A stretch of DNA of 36,546 nucleotides from Bacteroidaceae bacterium (GCA_024693505.1 JAILKU010000030.1:1-36546); one strand, 5' to 3'. Positions 27,972 through 36,098 are shown, counted from the first letter of the stretch. Made by a program: numbers and translations. Notes: generated from the sequence alone by a model not told the origin.

Positions 27972-28164
27972 GATGACAGATGACAGATGACAGTTTCAAA
28001 TAAGGACCCCTCCCCAACTAAGAGATAGGATATGAATATAGAATATTTTATTATATATAATAATATATATATTAAATACTATATAAATAGATAAATATAT
28101 TTATTCAATAAGTAAGAGTAGGGGGAGCACAGGGGGGCTTAAAATAAAACTGTCATCTGTCATC
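27972..28164. repeat. Palindromic element with 18-bp terminal inverted repeats and an A/T core (MITE-like)
   Basis: The left arm has three GATGACA units (27972-27992); its last 18 bases, 27979-27996, are the exact inverse complement of 28147-28164. Inside the arms, C-rich 28007-28015 (ACCCCTCCCC) opposes G-rich 28119-28137, and the centre 28021-28110 is almost pure A/T with several self-complementary stretches. There is no coding capacity. It may be a miniature inverted-repeat element or a cruciform-forming site. Confidence 0.7.
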
Positions 28165-28269
28165 CTCCCACATTTCAATAAGGAATCGCGCGGGGGCTGA
28201 GGGACTACAAATCCGCCTTCCTTTCTCGGGACGAGGGAACAGAGGGCTGTAATTGAAGGTATTAAGGGC

Positions 28270-28357
28270 AGCAATTGCTAAGATTAATAGTAGCAATTGC
28301 TAAGATTAATAGTAGCAACTGCTAAGATTAATGGTAGCAACTGCAAGTATTAATAGC
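28270..28357. repeat. 22-bp tandem array, four units
   Basis: Units start at 28270, 28292, 28314 and 28336. The first two are identical, the third differs at two bases and the fourth at more. Each consists of two 11-bp halves, AGCAATTGCTA and AGATTAATAGT; AGCAATTGCT is a perfect 10-bp palindrome and ATTAAT a shorter one. Decay toward the operon end suggests units are copied from the far end. Confidence 0.85.
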
Positions 28358-28470
28358 TGCAAAACTGCGGATAAACAGAGCGCAAGGAGGAGGAAGCAAG
28401 GACGCCAGGAGCAGGAAGCTTTACATTCCTCTCGCTGCTCCGATTTTTGCATTTTTGCATTTTTGCACTA

Positions 28471-30705
28471 TCACTTCTTGACATCTTCCAGCAGCAGAAT
28501 CTTTTTGTCCCTGACCATCTGCCGGAAGTCGTCTGCATCCTTTGTGCCTAGTGCTGGGGCAAAATACTGTCTGTGGCCGGCATTGCGCCAAACGAGGACG
28601 TAGCTGAGGGGCCAGGACTTCAGCTGAGGCAGCAGCACACGAGTCCACCATGTCGGGTCGGGAATATTCTGGAAGCCGCATTCCGTCAGCGCCACCATTC
28701 GCTTGCCATCCCGGGCAAGTCTGCAGATGGTGTCGAGGTCTTTCTTGAGCTGACTGATGAAAGCCTGCTCTCCGTCGCGCTGCTGATAGGCGTCCAATCC
28801 GATGATATCCACGCGGTCGTGACCAGGATAGGTTTCCAAGGCATCGGGTGCAAAACCATAGTTGGGGCTCCAGCTCCACAGGATATTGTAGGGCAAGGCG
28901 CGTGCGACGTAGTCCTGCGTCATGTTCCAAAGCGCCTTATACTCCTCTGCAGAGCACAGCCCCCTACCCCACCAGAACCATCCTCCAGTGTTCTCATGCC
29001 AGGGCCGGAAGATAAAGGGGATAGGATGCCCCTGCTCATCGCGCAGCGAGGCGAGGAAGGTGGTCACTCGGCTCAGCCATATCTGGAAGACGCCATACAC
29101 CTTGCCGCCAGGCAGGATATTCTGCACCACGGTCTTGTCCTTCACGTCCCAGGCGTTGCCGCCCGTCAAGGGGTTGCGGGGATGCCAGGAGATGGTGATG
29201 ACGCCTCCGCGGGCATGGTGTTTAAGTATCTCCCGACGCATCACCTGGAAGGGCACGCTGTCGAGGTTCTTCTCATCGCCCACCTCGATACCGCCGAGGT
29301 CGAAGCCCATCACGGCGGGGTAATCACCTGTCACGTCATGCACGTCGCTACGGTCTTTCTCATATCTCCAGCCGAGCCCATAGAAGGGGTCGTCCTGATG
29401 ACCGAACATGATGCCTTTCTTCATCAGCCGCTGCAGACGGCCCGAGAGCTGTTCGGCTGTTGTGGGACGCTTGGTGGACACAGGAGTGAGGCGATAGGAA
29501 ACGACATCGCGGGCAGGGATGTCGATTGTGCGCCACACCTTGTCGGCAAGCAGCGTCTGTCCCTCGTCCTGATGCGTCCAGAGGTTGCGGATCTTGTAGA
29601 CCCTCATGTCGAAGTGTGTGCCCAAACGGCTCACCTCCGTATCGATGAGGTTGAAGTGCTGCCAGTTGAGGTCGTAGCTGACGGCCTCCCTTGTGGGATT
29701 CAGGATGGTGAAGGCCCAGTCGCCGCCGGCCAGCGGCTTGAACCAGAACTCCAGTCCCTGCACGGTGGTATGCCTCAGTCCCTGCACGCCCAGCTCATCC
29801 TGGTCGACGGCTATCATCTCGGCATTGGTGATGATGGCTTTCGTCTCGGCACTCATGTTGCGAAGGTCATTGCCCAGGATGAGGGGTGAGGCCATCATGC
29901 ACCACATGGCAAAGTGCGCGCGGTCTTCGTTGACGGTCATGCCGTTGCCCACTTCCAGCATGTCGGGATCGTTCCAATGGCCGGGTCCGGCAAATGCGCG
30001 CAGCGGCTCGTTCTTGCGGATGCATTGCATGACACCCACGTCTGTGAAGCCTTGGGGATGCACCCTGGTGGAGTCGAAGTTACACCAGATATCGGGTCCG
30101 ATGCGCCAGCTGTGACCTATCTCCCTGGCCCACTGCCAAGGTTTGTTGCCGCCCCACTCACACATGCTGAGGAAGATGGGCCTCCCGGCTGCCCGCAAGG
30201 CGTCGCTCATCAGCTTGTAGGCTCCCCGGGCATTGACATTGTCGGTATTGCACCAGTCTTCCTTCAGATAGTCGATGCCCCAGCGGGCATACTGGAGGGC
30301 ATCCTGGTATTCGTGTCCGAGGCTGCCAGGCCGTCCGGCACAGGTGGCCGTTCCGCAGTCGCTGTAGATGCCTAACTTCAAGCCTTTGGCGTGGACATAG
30401 TCGGCAAGTGCCTTCATCCCGCCGGGAAAACGCTTGGCGTCGGGCTGTATGAAGCCATCGGCATCGCGCTCGCCGTGCCAGCAGTCGTCCAGGTTGACAT
30501 AGACATAGCCTGCATCGCGCAAGCCTGTTTCCACGAGAGCATCGGCAATGCCCTTGATGAGATCCTCGCTGATGTTTCCACCAAACTTGTTCCAGCTGTT
30601 CCATCCCATCTGGGGACGGTCGCCTACTTTTTCCCATTTCTGGGAGTATGCTCCGATCGCGAAGCAGAAGCAGAAAGAGAGAATGATAAGTCTTTTCATT
30701 TTCAA
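28471..30705 (-). CDS. Bifunctional GH27 alpha-galactosidase / GH26 beta-mannanase
   Basis: A 744-residue protein with a signal peptide (residues 1-21). Residues about 25-405 are GH27: QMGWNSWNKF, VNLDDCWHG, GLKLGIYSDCG, nucleophile Asp150 in YLKEDWC and acid/base Asp248 in GHWNDPDMLEVGN. Residues about 415-744 are GH26: KGIMFGHQDDPFYG, SWHPRNPLTGG, acid/base Glu571 in FRPWHENTGGWFWWG and nucleophile Glu675 in VALTECGF. Both active sites are complete, so one chain should remove alpha-galactose branches and cut the beta-1,4-mannan backbone. It is the last gene of the operon, 15 bp after the GH59 gene. Confidence 0.93.
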   Translation of the reverse strand: MKMKRLIILSFCFCFAIGAYSQKWEKVGDRPQMGWNSWNKFGGNISEDLIKGIADALVETGLRDAGYVYVNLDDCWHGERDADGFIQPDAKRFPGGMKALADYVHAKGLKLGIYSDCGTATCAGRPGSLGHEYQDALQYARWGIDYLKEDWCNTDNVNARGAYKLMSDALRAAGRPIFLSMCEWGGNKPWQWAREIGHSWRIGPDIWCNFDSTRVHPQGFTDVGVMQCIRKNEPLRAFAGPGHWNDPDMLEVGNGMTVNEDRAHFAMWCMMASPLILGNDLRNMSAETKAIITNAEMIAVDQDELGVQGLRHTTVQGLEFWFKPLAGGDWAFTILNPTREAVSYDLNWQHFNLIDTEVSRLGTHFDMRVYKIRNLWTHQDEGQTLLADKVWRTIDIPARDVVSYRLTPVSTKRPTTAEQLSGRLQRLMKKGIMFGHQDDPFYGLGWRYEKDRSDVHDVTGDYPAVMGFDLGGIEVGDEKNLDSVPFQVMRREILKHHARGGVITISWHPRNPLTGGNAWDVKDKTVVQNILPGGKVYGVFQIWLSRVTTFLASLRDEQGHPIPFIFRPWHENTGGWFWWGRGLCSAEEYKALWNMTQDYVARALPYNILWSWSPNYGFAPDALETYPGHDRVDIIGLDAYQQRDGEQAFISQLKKDLDTICRLARDGKRMVALTECGFQNIPDPTWWTRVLLPQLKSWPLSYVLVWRNAGHRQYFAPALGTKDADDFRQMVRDKKILLLEDVKK

Positions 30706-30720
30706 TGTTCTTTTATATTG

Positions 30721-32811
30721 CTAGTGTATGGGGTACATGGGCCGGCGGTCCTTGGCAGCCAGTGGCGATGTGGCAGCATTGCGTCCCAGGGGCTTTATGC
30801 TGAGGTTGTCAAAGTATGGGGTGCAGACACGTTTCTTCTGAAGCGGAGCCAGAAGTCCGGCCATACCCTTCTTGTAGTGCCCTGAGTTGACACTGAGAAC
30901 TTCCTTGCCATCAACAGAACCGGTAATCTTGTCACCCTGGAAGCGGAGCTTCAGATTATGCCACTGAAGGGCAGATACACCTTCCACTTGTACTGTGCCC
31001 AGTGTGTATTCTCCTCCAATCTCCACATCCTTGCGCGCCAGAATCAGCGCCTGCTGCTCTGCATCGCCGATGAGTTCCTTGGGATCGGGTTTGCCGCGAG
31101 AGAGGACGAGGGTGCAGCGGCCTTGGTCATCGAGTTTCAGATAGTAGCCCTTTGCCCAGATGCCATAGCCGGAACCTACGTCGCAGAGGCGTCCCATCAC
31201 GCCTGCTTCTTCGCCCGGATTGAGATAGACATCCGCACTCACCTCATAGTCCCTCCATGCAGAGTCCCCTACGATGGTGTAATGATGCCATTCGGGTGCC
31301 CAGCTGAGCGTATGCTCGCCAACGGTCTGGCGGATGCACTGTCCCTTGCCGTCGGGACGCGGTGTCAACTCGAAAGCCCCGATGAGGTCTGCCAGATAAC
31401 GCGGCAGGTAGCCCCAGGAGGCAGGCTGCGTATATTGGTCGAAGTCGTCGGAGTAAGGCAGGGGGAACGGTGCCGAGGCCGGCACATCTGCAAACGAGCC
31501 TTTCTGCTGACCGCTGGTCGTCGAGAGGGAATAGACGGTGTTGGGCTCCAGGGTGATAGTAAAGCGCCCGCCCTTCTGTTTTATGTCCTGCTGGCGTACG
31601 AACTGCTCCTTGGCATTGCTGCGCCATACACAGAGCGGCTTGCGGCTCAGACCTTTCGGGAGACGGACATCCACGGTCTTGGTTTCCTTGGCATCCTTGG
31701 TCTCGAAGATAATGCTGAAGTCGTCCGAGGCCGGATTGCGCATAGTAACCATGCTACCGCCTCCTACCAGCGTCTGGCATCCCTCGTCGACATACTGCCA
31801 ACCTACTGCGGAGAACTGACCGTAGTGGGCGTAGCCCCATAATGCCTCGCGCACCTCATAGTTACCGCTCCAAGGCTCGCGGGCCAGCAGCATAGCGGTG
31901 TCGCAGCTGTAGGGCTCCAGGGGATAGACACCGGCGATGTCGTACCAGTTGATGACCCTTGTGGCACCGCTTACGATATAGTTCTCGTTGAAGCACTTGA
32001 CGATGCTGATGAGGCAGTCAAAGCCCTTGATATAGACATGGTCCTCGCTGTTCCAGATGGGTTTTCCCAAAGCCTCGATAGCAGCGCGCTGCTCCTTCGA
32101 GAGGGGAATCTCACTATAGGTATGAGCACAGACAGCATCCAGTGCATCGGCCAGTTCCTTGTCCTGCTGCATGTATTTGACGAAGTCCATCTTCGACTCG
32201 CCCCAGTTGCCGAATCCGTGCAGCTTCACATCGCGGAAGCCGTTCTCGTTCATGGCACGCTGCAGATGCTTGGCAAAGTCGCCGTTCCATCCCTTCTCGT
32301 TGTGGCAGCCCAGGGCATCCAGCTCCAATCCGTGCACCTGACGAAGCCCCTTCAGCCAGGCGATGTAGTAATCCACCATATCGTCCGACCAGAAGTCGCC
32401 CACCCAGGCCGGTGCGCTCCATGCCGTGGCATCGAGTGCCAGCTGCGGGTTGCGCTGCTGTGCCTCGCGCATCACCCACCAGATGTACCCTCGCATGAAG
32501 TTGTTGTCGCCGCGATAGTGGCTGTGCGAGGGCATGGAGCCCTGAGTACTGTTGCCGTCGCCGGGCACTTCCACGAGGATGGCACTGACGCTGGCGCCGA
32601 ACATAGGTTTATAGACCATATCCATAATCTGGGAACGCTGTGGCTCGGGGTAGTCCTTGAGCAGTACGGAAGTGGCTCCTCCGCCGTTGACGGCACCGAT
32701 GCCGTCGAAGGTCTTACCCCTCTGCAGGTCGGTGATGCGGATGGTCTGCGTGGCAGCAGCGGCTGTCATGGCCAGTGCCAGGAACATTGTCGTGAGTGTG
32801 TAGTGTTTCAT
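30721..32811 (-). CDS. GH59 beta-galactosidase, galactocerebrosidase-like
   Basis: A 696-residue protein with a signal peptide (about 1-20). It matches the galactosylceramidase family throughout: TFDGIGAVNGGGATSVLLKD, YPEPQRSQIMD, KPMFGASV, GYIWWVMREAQQRNP and REPWSGNYEV. The acid/base is Glu172 in CHNEKGWN and the nucleophile Glu256 in IWNSEDHVY. A beta-sandwich and a lectin-like domain (about 445-675) follow the barrel, as in mammalian GALC. Bacteria are not a usual source of galactocerebroside, and the neighbours are mannan enzymes, so a plant beta-galactoside side chain is the likelier substrate. It lies 23 bp after the GH26 gene and 15 bp before the fusion gene. Confidence 0.9.
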   Translation of the reverse strand: MKHYTLTTMFLALAMTAAAATQTIRITDLQRGKTFDGIGAVNGGGATSVLLKDYPEPQRSQIMDMVYKPMFGASVSAILVEVPGDGNSTQGSMPSHSHYRGDNNFMRGYIWWVMREAQQRNPQLALDATAWSAPAWVGDFWSDDMVDYYIAWLKGLRQVHGLELDALGCHNEKGWNGDFAKHLQRAMNENGFRDVKLHGFGNWGESKMDFVKYMQQDKELADALDAVCAHTYSEIPLSKEQRAAIEALGKPIWNSEDHVYIKGFDCLISIVKCFNENYIVSGATRVINWYDIAGVYPLEPYSCDTAMLLAREPWSGNYEVREALWGYAHYGQFSAVGWQYVDEGCQTLVGGGSMVTMRNPASDDFSIIFETKDAKETKTVDVRLPKGLSRKPLCVWRSNAKEQFVRQQDIKQKGGRFTITLEPNTVYSLSTTSGQQKGSFADVPASAPFPLPYSDDFDQYTQPASWGYLPRYLADLIGAFELTPRPDGKGQCIRQTVGEHTLSWAPEWHHYTIVGDSAWRDYEVSADVYLNPGEEAGVMGRLCDVGSGYGIWAKGYYLKLDDQGRCTLVLSRGKPDPKELIGDAEQQALILARKDVEIGGEYTLGTVQVEGVSALQWHNLKLRFQGDKITGSVDGKEVLSVNSGHYKKGMAGLLAPLQKKRVCTPYFDNLSIKPLGRNAATSPLAAKDRRPMYPIH

Positions 32812-32834
32812 GTGCCTATACCTTAATTATATTA

Positions 32835-34037
32835 TTACTTGACATAATATTTCCTGCCGTTCCTGATGCGGATGCCGCCGGTCATTCTGCCGTTCCCGAC
32901 TTTCCGTCCGCTCAGGTCATATACTGCACCGGCCTTTTCATCTCCCTCTGGCGCAGCAGCCGGGATGTTCTGTATTCCCACGAAATCAGCTTTCAGCTTC
33001 TTGAAATCTTCCCGGGTCAGTACGAATTCATTGGAGAAGGCATCCTTCCACCAGTCGGCATTGCAGTTGCCATGGTCTGTGCTCTTGAACTCGGCACTGT
33101 TGGGATTGTTGGTGCGTCCGTAGTCATACCAAGGTGCAAAGAACAGCCACTTGGCACCAGCATTCCATTGTTTGGTGATGGTAGCTACGTTGCCGCATTC
33201 AGTAAGTGCCACCAGCTTGTCCGGAGAAGACTTCTTCAGGAACTGGTAACAGGTCGTGTTGATGTTGGAGGCATTGGTATTGTTGTAGATGTCTATGCTG
33301 ACGATATCCACATATTCGTCTCCGGGGTACCATCGGTAACCGTCACTGTAGGGTTTGTTCCAGGCGGCAGCCTGTGTCCATACCCAAATGAGATTGTCCA
33401 GCTTGTGATAGTTTACCAGACGGTCATACATCAGCCGCCACAGTTCGTTGCAAGCCTCGGGGTCGCGTCCCCACCAGAACCACATGCCTCCTGCCTCGTG
33501 CAGCGGTCGCCACAGCACAGGAATCTTCCTCTGCTTCAGCAGTTTGAGATATGAGGCTATCTGGTCGATATCCTTAAGCATCTGTTTGTACTCTTTGCTC
33601 TCCGGCTCGAAGATCTTACGTACATCGAAGGTCGTCTTGTCCGCCTCCGTGCCATAGTAGAAAGCGTATTTCCCGTTCTCGTTAGCCGGAACGTTCCAGT
33701 GCCACAAGATGAGGATGAGTCCGCCCTGGCGATGCCAGTTAGTGACCTCGGTTACGTTTGTATAGTCTATCCATCCTCCCTTGGACGAAAACGGGTGATG
33801 GATGAAGTCCATGCAGTTCAGTGCAGGCCACTTGCCGGTATGCTGGTTTACCCATTTCGCCTCGTTGAAGTTCCAGTTGACATTGGCTGTCGTGCCGCTG
33901 AGTACCTTCTCTCCTTGTATGGATTGCAGGATGGCCATTAACTCTTCCGCTTCGGCAGAGCGACTGGGCGCATCTTGGGCAGACAGGTTGCCAAGGGCGG
34001 TTGCAAACAGGAGGAACAGGGTGGAGAAATGTTTCAT
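32835..34037 (-). CDS. GH26 endo-beta-1,4-mannanase, secreted
   Basis: A 400-residue protein from the ATG at 34035-34037, which starts a proper signal peptide (MKHFSTLFLLFATALGNLSA); an in-frame ATG at 34076 would prepend 13 polar residues. The GH26 domain (about 30-355) has WHWNVP, acid/base Glu181 in WRPLHEAGGMWFWWG and nucleophile Glu280 in VALTECGN. The last 35 residues contain VYDLSGRKVGNG and RIRNGRKYYVK, resembling C-terminal sorting-type tails of Prevotella secreted proteins. It is second in the operon and may cut mannan outside the cell, with the fusion enzyme working on the products. Confidence 0.92.
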   Translation of the reverse strand: MKHFSTLFLLFATALGNLSAQDAPSRSAEAEELMAILQSIQGEKVLSGTTANVNWNFNEAKWVNQHTGKWPALNCMDFIHHPFSSKGGWIDYTNVTEVTNWHRQGGLILILWHWNVPANENGKYAFYYGTEADKTTFDVRKIFEPESKEYKQMLKDIDQIASYLKLLKQRKIPVLWRPLHEAGGMWFWWGRDPEACNELWRLMYDRLVNYHKLDNLIWVWTQAAAWNKPYSDGYRWYPGDEYVDIVSIDIYNNTNASNINTTCYQFLKKSSPDKLVALTECGNVATITKQWNAGAKWLFFAPWYDYGRTNNPNSAEFKSTDHGNCNADWWKDAFSNEFVLTREDFKKLKADFVGIQNIPAAAPEGDEKAGAVYDLSGRKVGNGRMTGGIRIRNGRKYYVK

Positions 34038-34107
34038 ATTGATACCTTTTACAAAGAGATTTGTATCGTGATTCATGCCTAATGTATCTTAAATAAACGA
34101 TCTGTAC

Positions 34108-34923
34108 CTATTCCCCCGACAGGAACTGGCGAATGCGTTCCAGCGAGGTCTGGAAGTCCTTGGGATTGAAACCGTGTCCGCCACCTGGTATTACCGTCAG
34201 GCTGGCATTGCGGAACCGCTCCACAGCGCGGCGTGAATAGACGATAGGCACAACGGGGTCGGCATCTCCGTGCACGATAAGTACGGGACGGCGGTAAGCC
34301 TCGACGGCCTTGTAGGGATCCATATCGCGCAGTTCCATGAAGTAGCGGCGCCCCAGGGGGACCTGCCAGAGCCAAGTCGTCTCCGGAATATCGGATACTT
34401 GCGGATAGCGGGCGTTCCAGTCGTCCGGAATGCATAGCGCAGGATATACCAAGACCAGTTTCTCTATCTGCTTCTTCATGCTTGCTGCGGTCAGCGTGGC
34501 CACCAGTCCGCCCTGGCTCTCGCCCAGGAGCACGATGTGTTTCTTGTCCACGTCGGGGCGCGAACGGAAGTAGCGCACGATGTCCTGCAGAGCCTTCTGC
34601 TCATCGAGCACAGACATATTCATGGTGTTGTTGTCGGTGCGGCTCCCTAAGCCTCCGCAGGGGAAATCGAAGGTGTAGCACATATACCCGAGTTCGTTCA
34701 GCATCTTGAAGTAGCCACGTCCGGAGTGGTGGGTGCCGTTGAAACCGTGTGCGATGATGACGACGGGATGGCGTTTCTGCCCGTTATCGGGCGTGCTCAG
34801 GATGCCGTAGATGTTCTTGTCGCCGTGTCTGATGCACAGTTCCTGCTCTGCAAGTGTTGCCTGCCGGGCCAACAGGCTCAGCGTTATGGCCATCAGGCAG
34901 CATAGGGTCATTAGTCTCTTCAT
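34108..34923 (-). CDS. Secreted alpha/beta-hydrolase, probable acetyl or feruloyl esterase
   Basis: A 271-residue protein from the ATG at 34921-34923 with a signal peptide. A longer frame to 35010 would begin upstream of the -7 box at 34956-34963 and is rejected. The alpha/beta-hydrolase fold shows the oxyanion region AHGFNGTHHSG, nucleophile Ser136 in LLGESQGGL, Asp222 in HGDADPVVP and His250 in PGGGHGF. The family resembles bacterial cinnamoyl and acetyl esterases. As first gene of a mannan operon, deacetylation of mannan is a reasonable role (inference). The spacer to GH26 is 70 bp. Confidence 0.85.
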   Translation of the reverse strand: MKRLMTLCCLMAITLSLLARQATLAEQELCIRHGDKNIYGILSTPDNGQKRHPVVIIAHGFNGTHHSGRGYFKMLNELGYMCYTFDFPCGGLGSRTDNNTMNMSVLDEQKALQDIVRYFRSRPDVDKKHIVLLGESQGGLVATLTAASMKKQIEKLVLVYPALCIPDDWNARYPQVSDIPETTWLWQVPLGRRYFMELRDMDPYKAVEAYRRPVLIVHGDADPVVPIVYSRRAVERFRNASLTVIPGGGHGFNPKDFQTSLERIRQFLSGE

Positions 34924-34955
34924 ATTATTATAATAATAATGTGTATTTGCGACTG

Positions 34956-34963
34956 CAAAGATA
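34956..34963 (-). promoter_or_regulatory. -7 box of the mannan operon promoter
   Basis: The complement reads TATCTTTG then C, matching TAnnTTTG; the -33 side is weak (TTGG only at 24 bp). It is positioned 33 bp before the esterase start codon, back to back with the dipeptidase promoter. Confidence 0.6.
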
Positions 34964-35141
34964 ATGTTTTTCTGCGAAAATCTATGCCAAGACAAATCAC
35001 AAATCGCCAAAAAGCGTTAAAATCTCACAGAAACCGATGCAGAAATACGGCTTTTAGCCCGCTTATCGTCCTCTGTTCGACATTTCTCGCCTCCGGCAAA
35101 AGATATTTATGCCGTTTTTCTCAACTTAATCGATTTTTTTG

Positions 35142-35149
35142 TACTTTTG
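35142..35149 (+). promoter_or_regulatory. -7 box of the dipeptidase gene
   Basis: TACTTTTG followed by CAGCGG matches TAnnTTTG; a clear TTTG at -33 is missing. Transcription would begin near 35156, downstream of an upstream in-frame ATG at 35147, which supports the start at 35183. Confidence 0.6.
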
Positions 35150-35182
35150 CAGCGGAATATCGATAAAGTCAGAACTAAAACT

Positions 35183-35974
35183 ATGAGAAAACCGTTCAAT
35201 TACCTGGTCTGGTGCCTCGCCGTACTGGCCGTCATCTGCATCGCCTGCATATTCAGCTACCACTCGAAAGAGAAGGTACAGCCCAGTCCCACTGAGGACT
35301 CGAGCCAGTTCGTCACGCTGACCGATGCCGTACCCGATGCCATACTGGAAATCCGGTATTTCGGCACCTACAACTTTGTGGGCACCCGCATCGACGGTTA
35401 CCTGGAGCCTACAGCCCTGCTCACCCGTCAGGCAGCCGACAGCCTGCGCGCCGTCAGCGACGAGGTGAAGGCCCTTGGCTACCGGCTGAAGATATACGAT
35501 GCCTACCGCCCGCAGAAGGGTGTGGACCACTTCGTGCGATGGGCTGAAGACATCCCCGATACGCTGATGAAACAGTATTTCTATCCCGACCTGGACAAGT
35601 CGGTGCTCTTCGAGCAGGAATACATCTACGAGAAGAGCGGCCATACCCGCGGCTCGACGGTCGATCTGACGCTCTTCGACATGCAGACGGAGAAGGAGCT
35701 CGACATGGGCGGCACCTTCGACTGGTTCGGACCTGAGAGTCATCCCGACTTCTGCGGCAATCCTGAGACGGGCGAATATACGGGCGACAACAGCAAATCG
35801 CCTGCAGGACGCAGCATCACCGCCGAGCAGTTCCGGCACCGCATGATACTGCGCCGCGCCATGCTGGCACACGGCTTCAAGCCCCTCGACTCGGAATGGT
35901 GGCACTTCACGCTCCGCAACGAGCCCTTCCCCGACACGTATTTCACCTTCCCCGTAGAGCAATTAGCCAAATAA
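35183..35974 (+). CDS. D-Ala-D-Ala dipeptidase, VanX/DdpX type (M15D)
   Basis: A 263-residue protein from the ATG at 35183 with an N-terminal membrane anchor or signal (VWCLAVLAVICIAC). The M15D zinc site is complete: His154 and Asp161 in KSGHTRGSTVDLTLFD, and catalytic Glu238 with His241 in SEWWHFT; Arg109 in DAYRPQ matches the substrate-binding arginine. Such enzymes split D-Ala-D-Ala, and outside vancomycin-resistant Gram-positives they recycle peptidoglycan dipeptides. No vanH or vanA-type ligase gene is adjacent, so it is not a resistance cluster. It is monocistronic and divergent from the mannan operon. Confidence 0.9.
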   Translation: MRKPFNYLVWCLAVLAVICIACIFSYHSKEKVQPSPTEDSSQFVTLTDAVPDAILEIRYFGTYNFVGTRIDGYLEPTALLTRQAADSLRAVSDEVKALGYRLKIYDAYRPQKGVDHFVRWAEDIPDTLMKQYFYPDLDKSVLFEQEYIYEKSGHTRGSTVDLTLFDMQTEKELDMGGTFDWFGPESHPDFCGNPETGEYTGDNSKSPAGRSITAEQFRHRMILRRAMLAHGFKPLDSEWWHFTLRNEPFPDTYFTFPVEQLAK

Positions 35975-35996
35975 AGAATCTTTTTCGGTCAAATAG

Positions 35997-36027
35997 TTGG
36001 ATATAGCAAAAAAAAGCAGTATCTTTG
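35997..36027 (+). promoter_or_regulatory. Promoter of the 11-bp repeat locus
   Basis: TTG at 35997-35999, 20-bp spacer, TATCTTTG at 36020-36027. It starts 23 bp after the dipeptidase stop and points into 500 bp with no credible gene. Confidence 0.7.
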
Positions 36028-36098
36028 TACCCGAAAAAAGAGGGTTATAACAAGTTTTTTCCATCGCCATATCTTATAACCCAATCATCCTAAGACAT

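Larger units (their letters stand above)
27729..28470. other. 742-bp intergenic region after the mannan operon
   Basis: No gene. From the operon side it holds three tandem TTTTTGCA octamers at 28444-28467, an imperfect hairpin at 28408-28441 with no T-run, the 22-bp array at 28270-28357, the palindromic element at 27972-28164 and the GH31 promoter at 27789-27820. Confidence 0.7.

Noticed and set aside
28573..29889. Plus-strand open frame of 438 residues
   Set aside because: Antisense shadow of the GH27-GH26 gene, with no family motif and no promoter.
34038..34107. Internal promoter before the GH26 gene
   Set aside because: Only TCTCTTTG resembles a -7 box, and there is no good -33 partner; co-transcription with the esterase is simpler.
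35183..35974. Vancomycin resistance determinant
   Set aside because: Only the dipeptidase is present; vanH and vanA-type genes are missing, and outer-membrane bacteria are intrinsically shielded from vancomycin.
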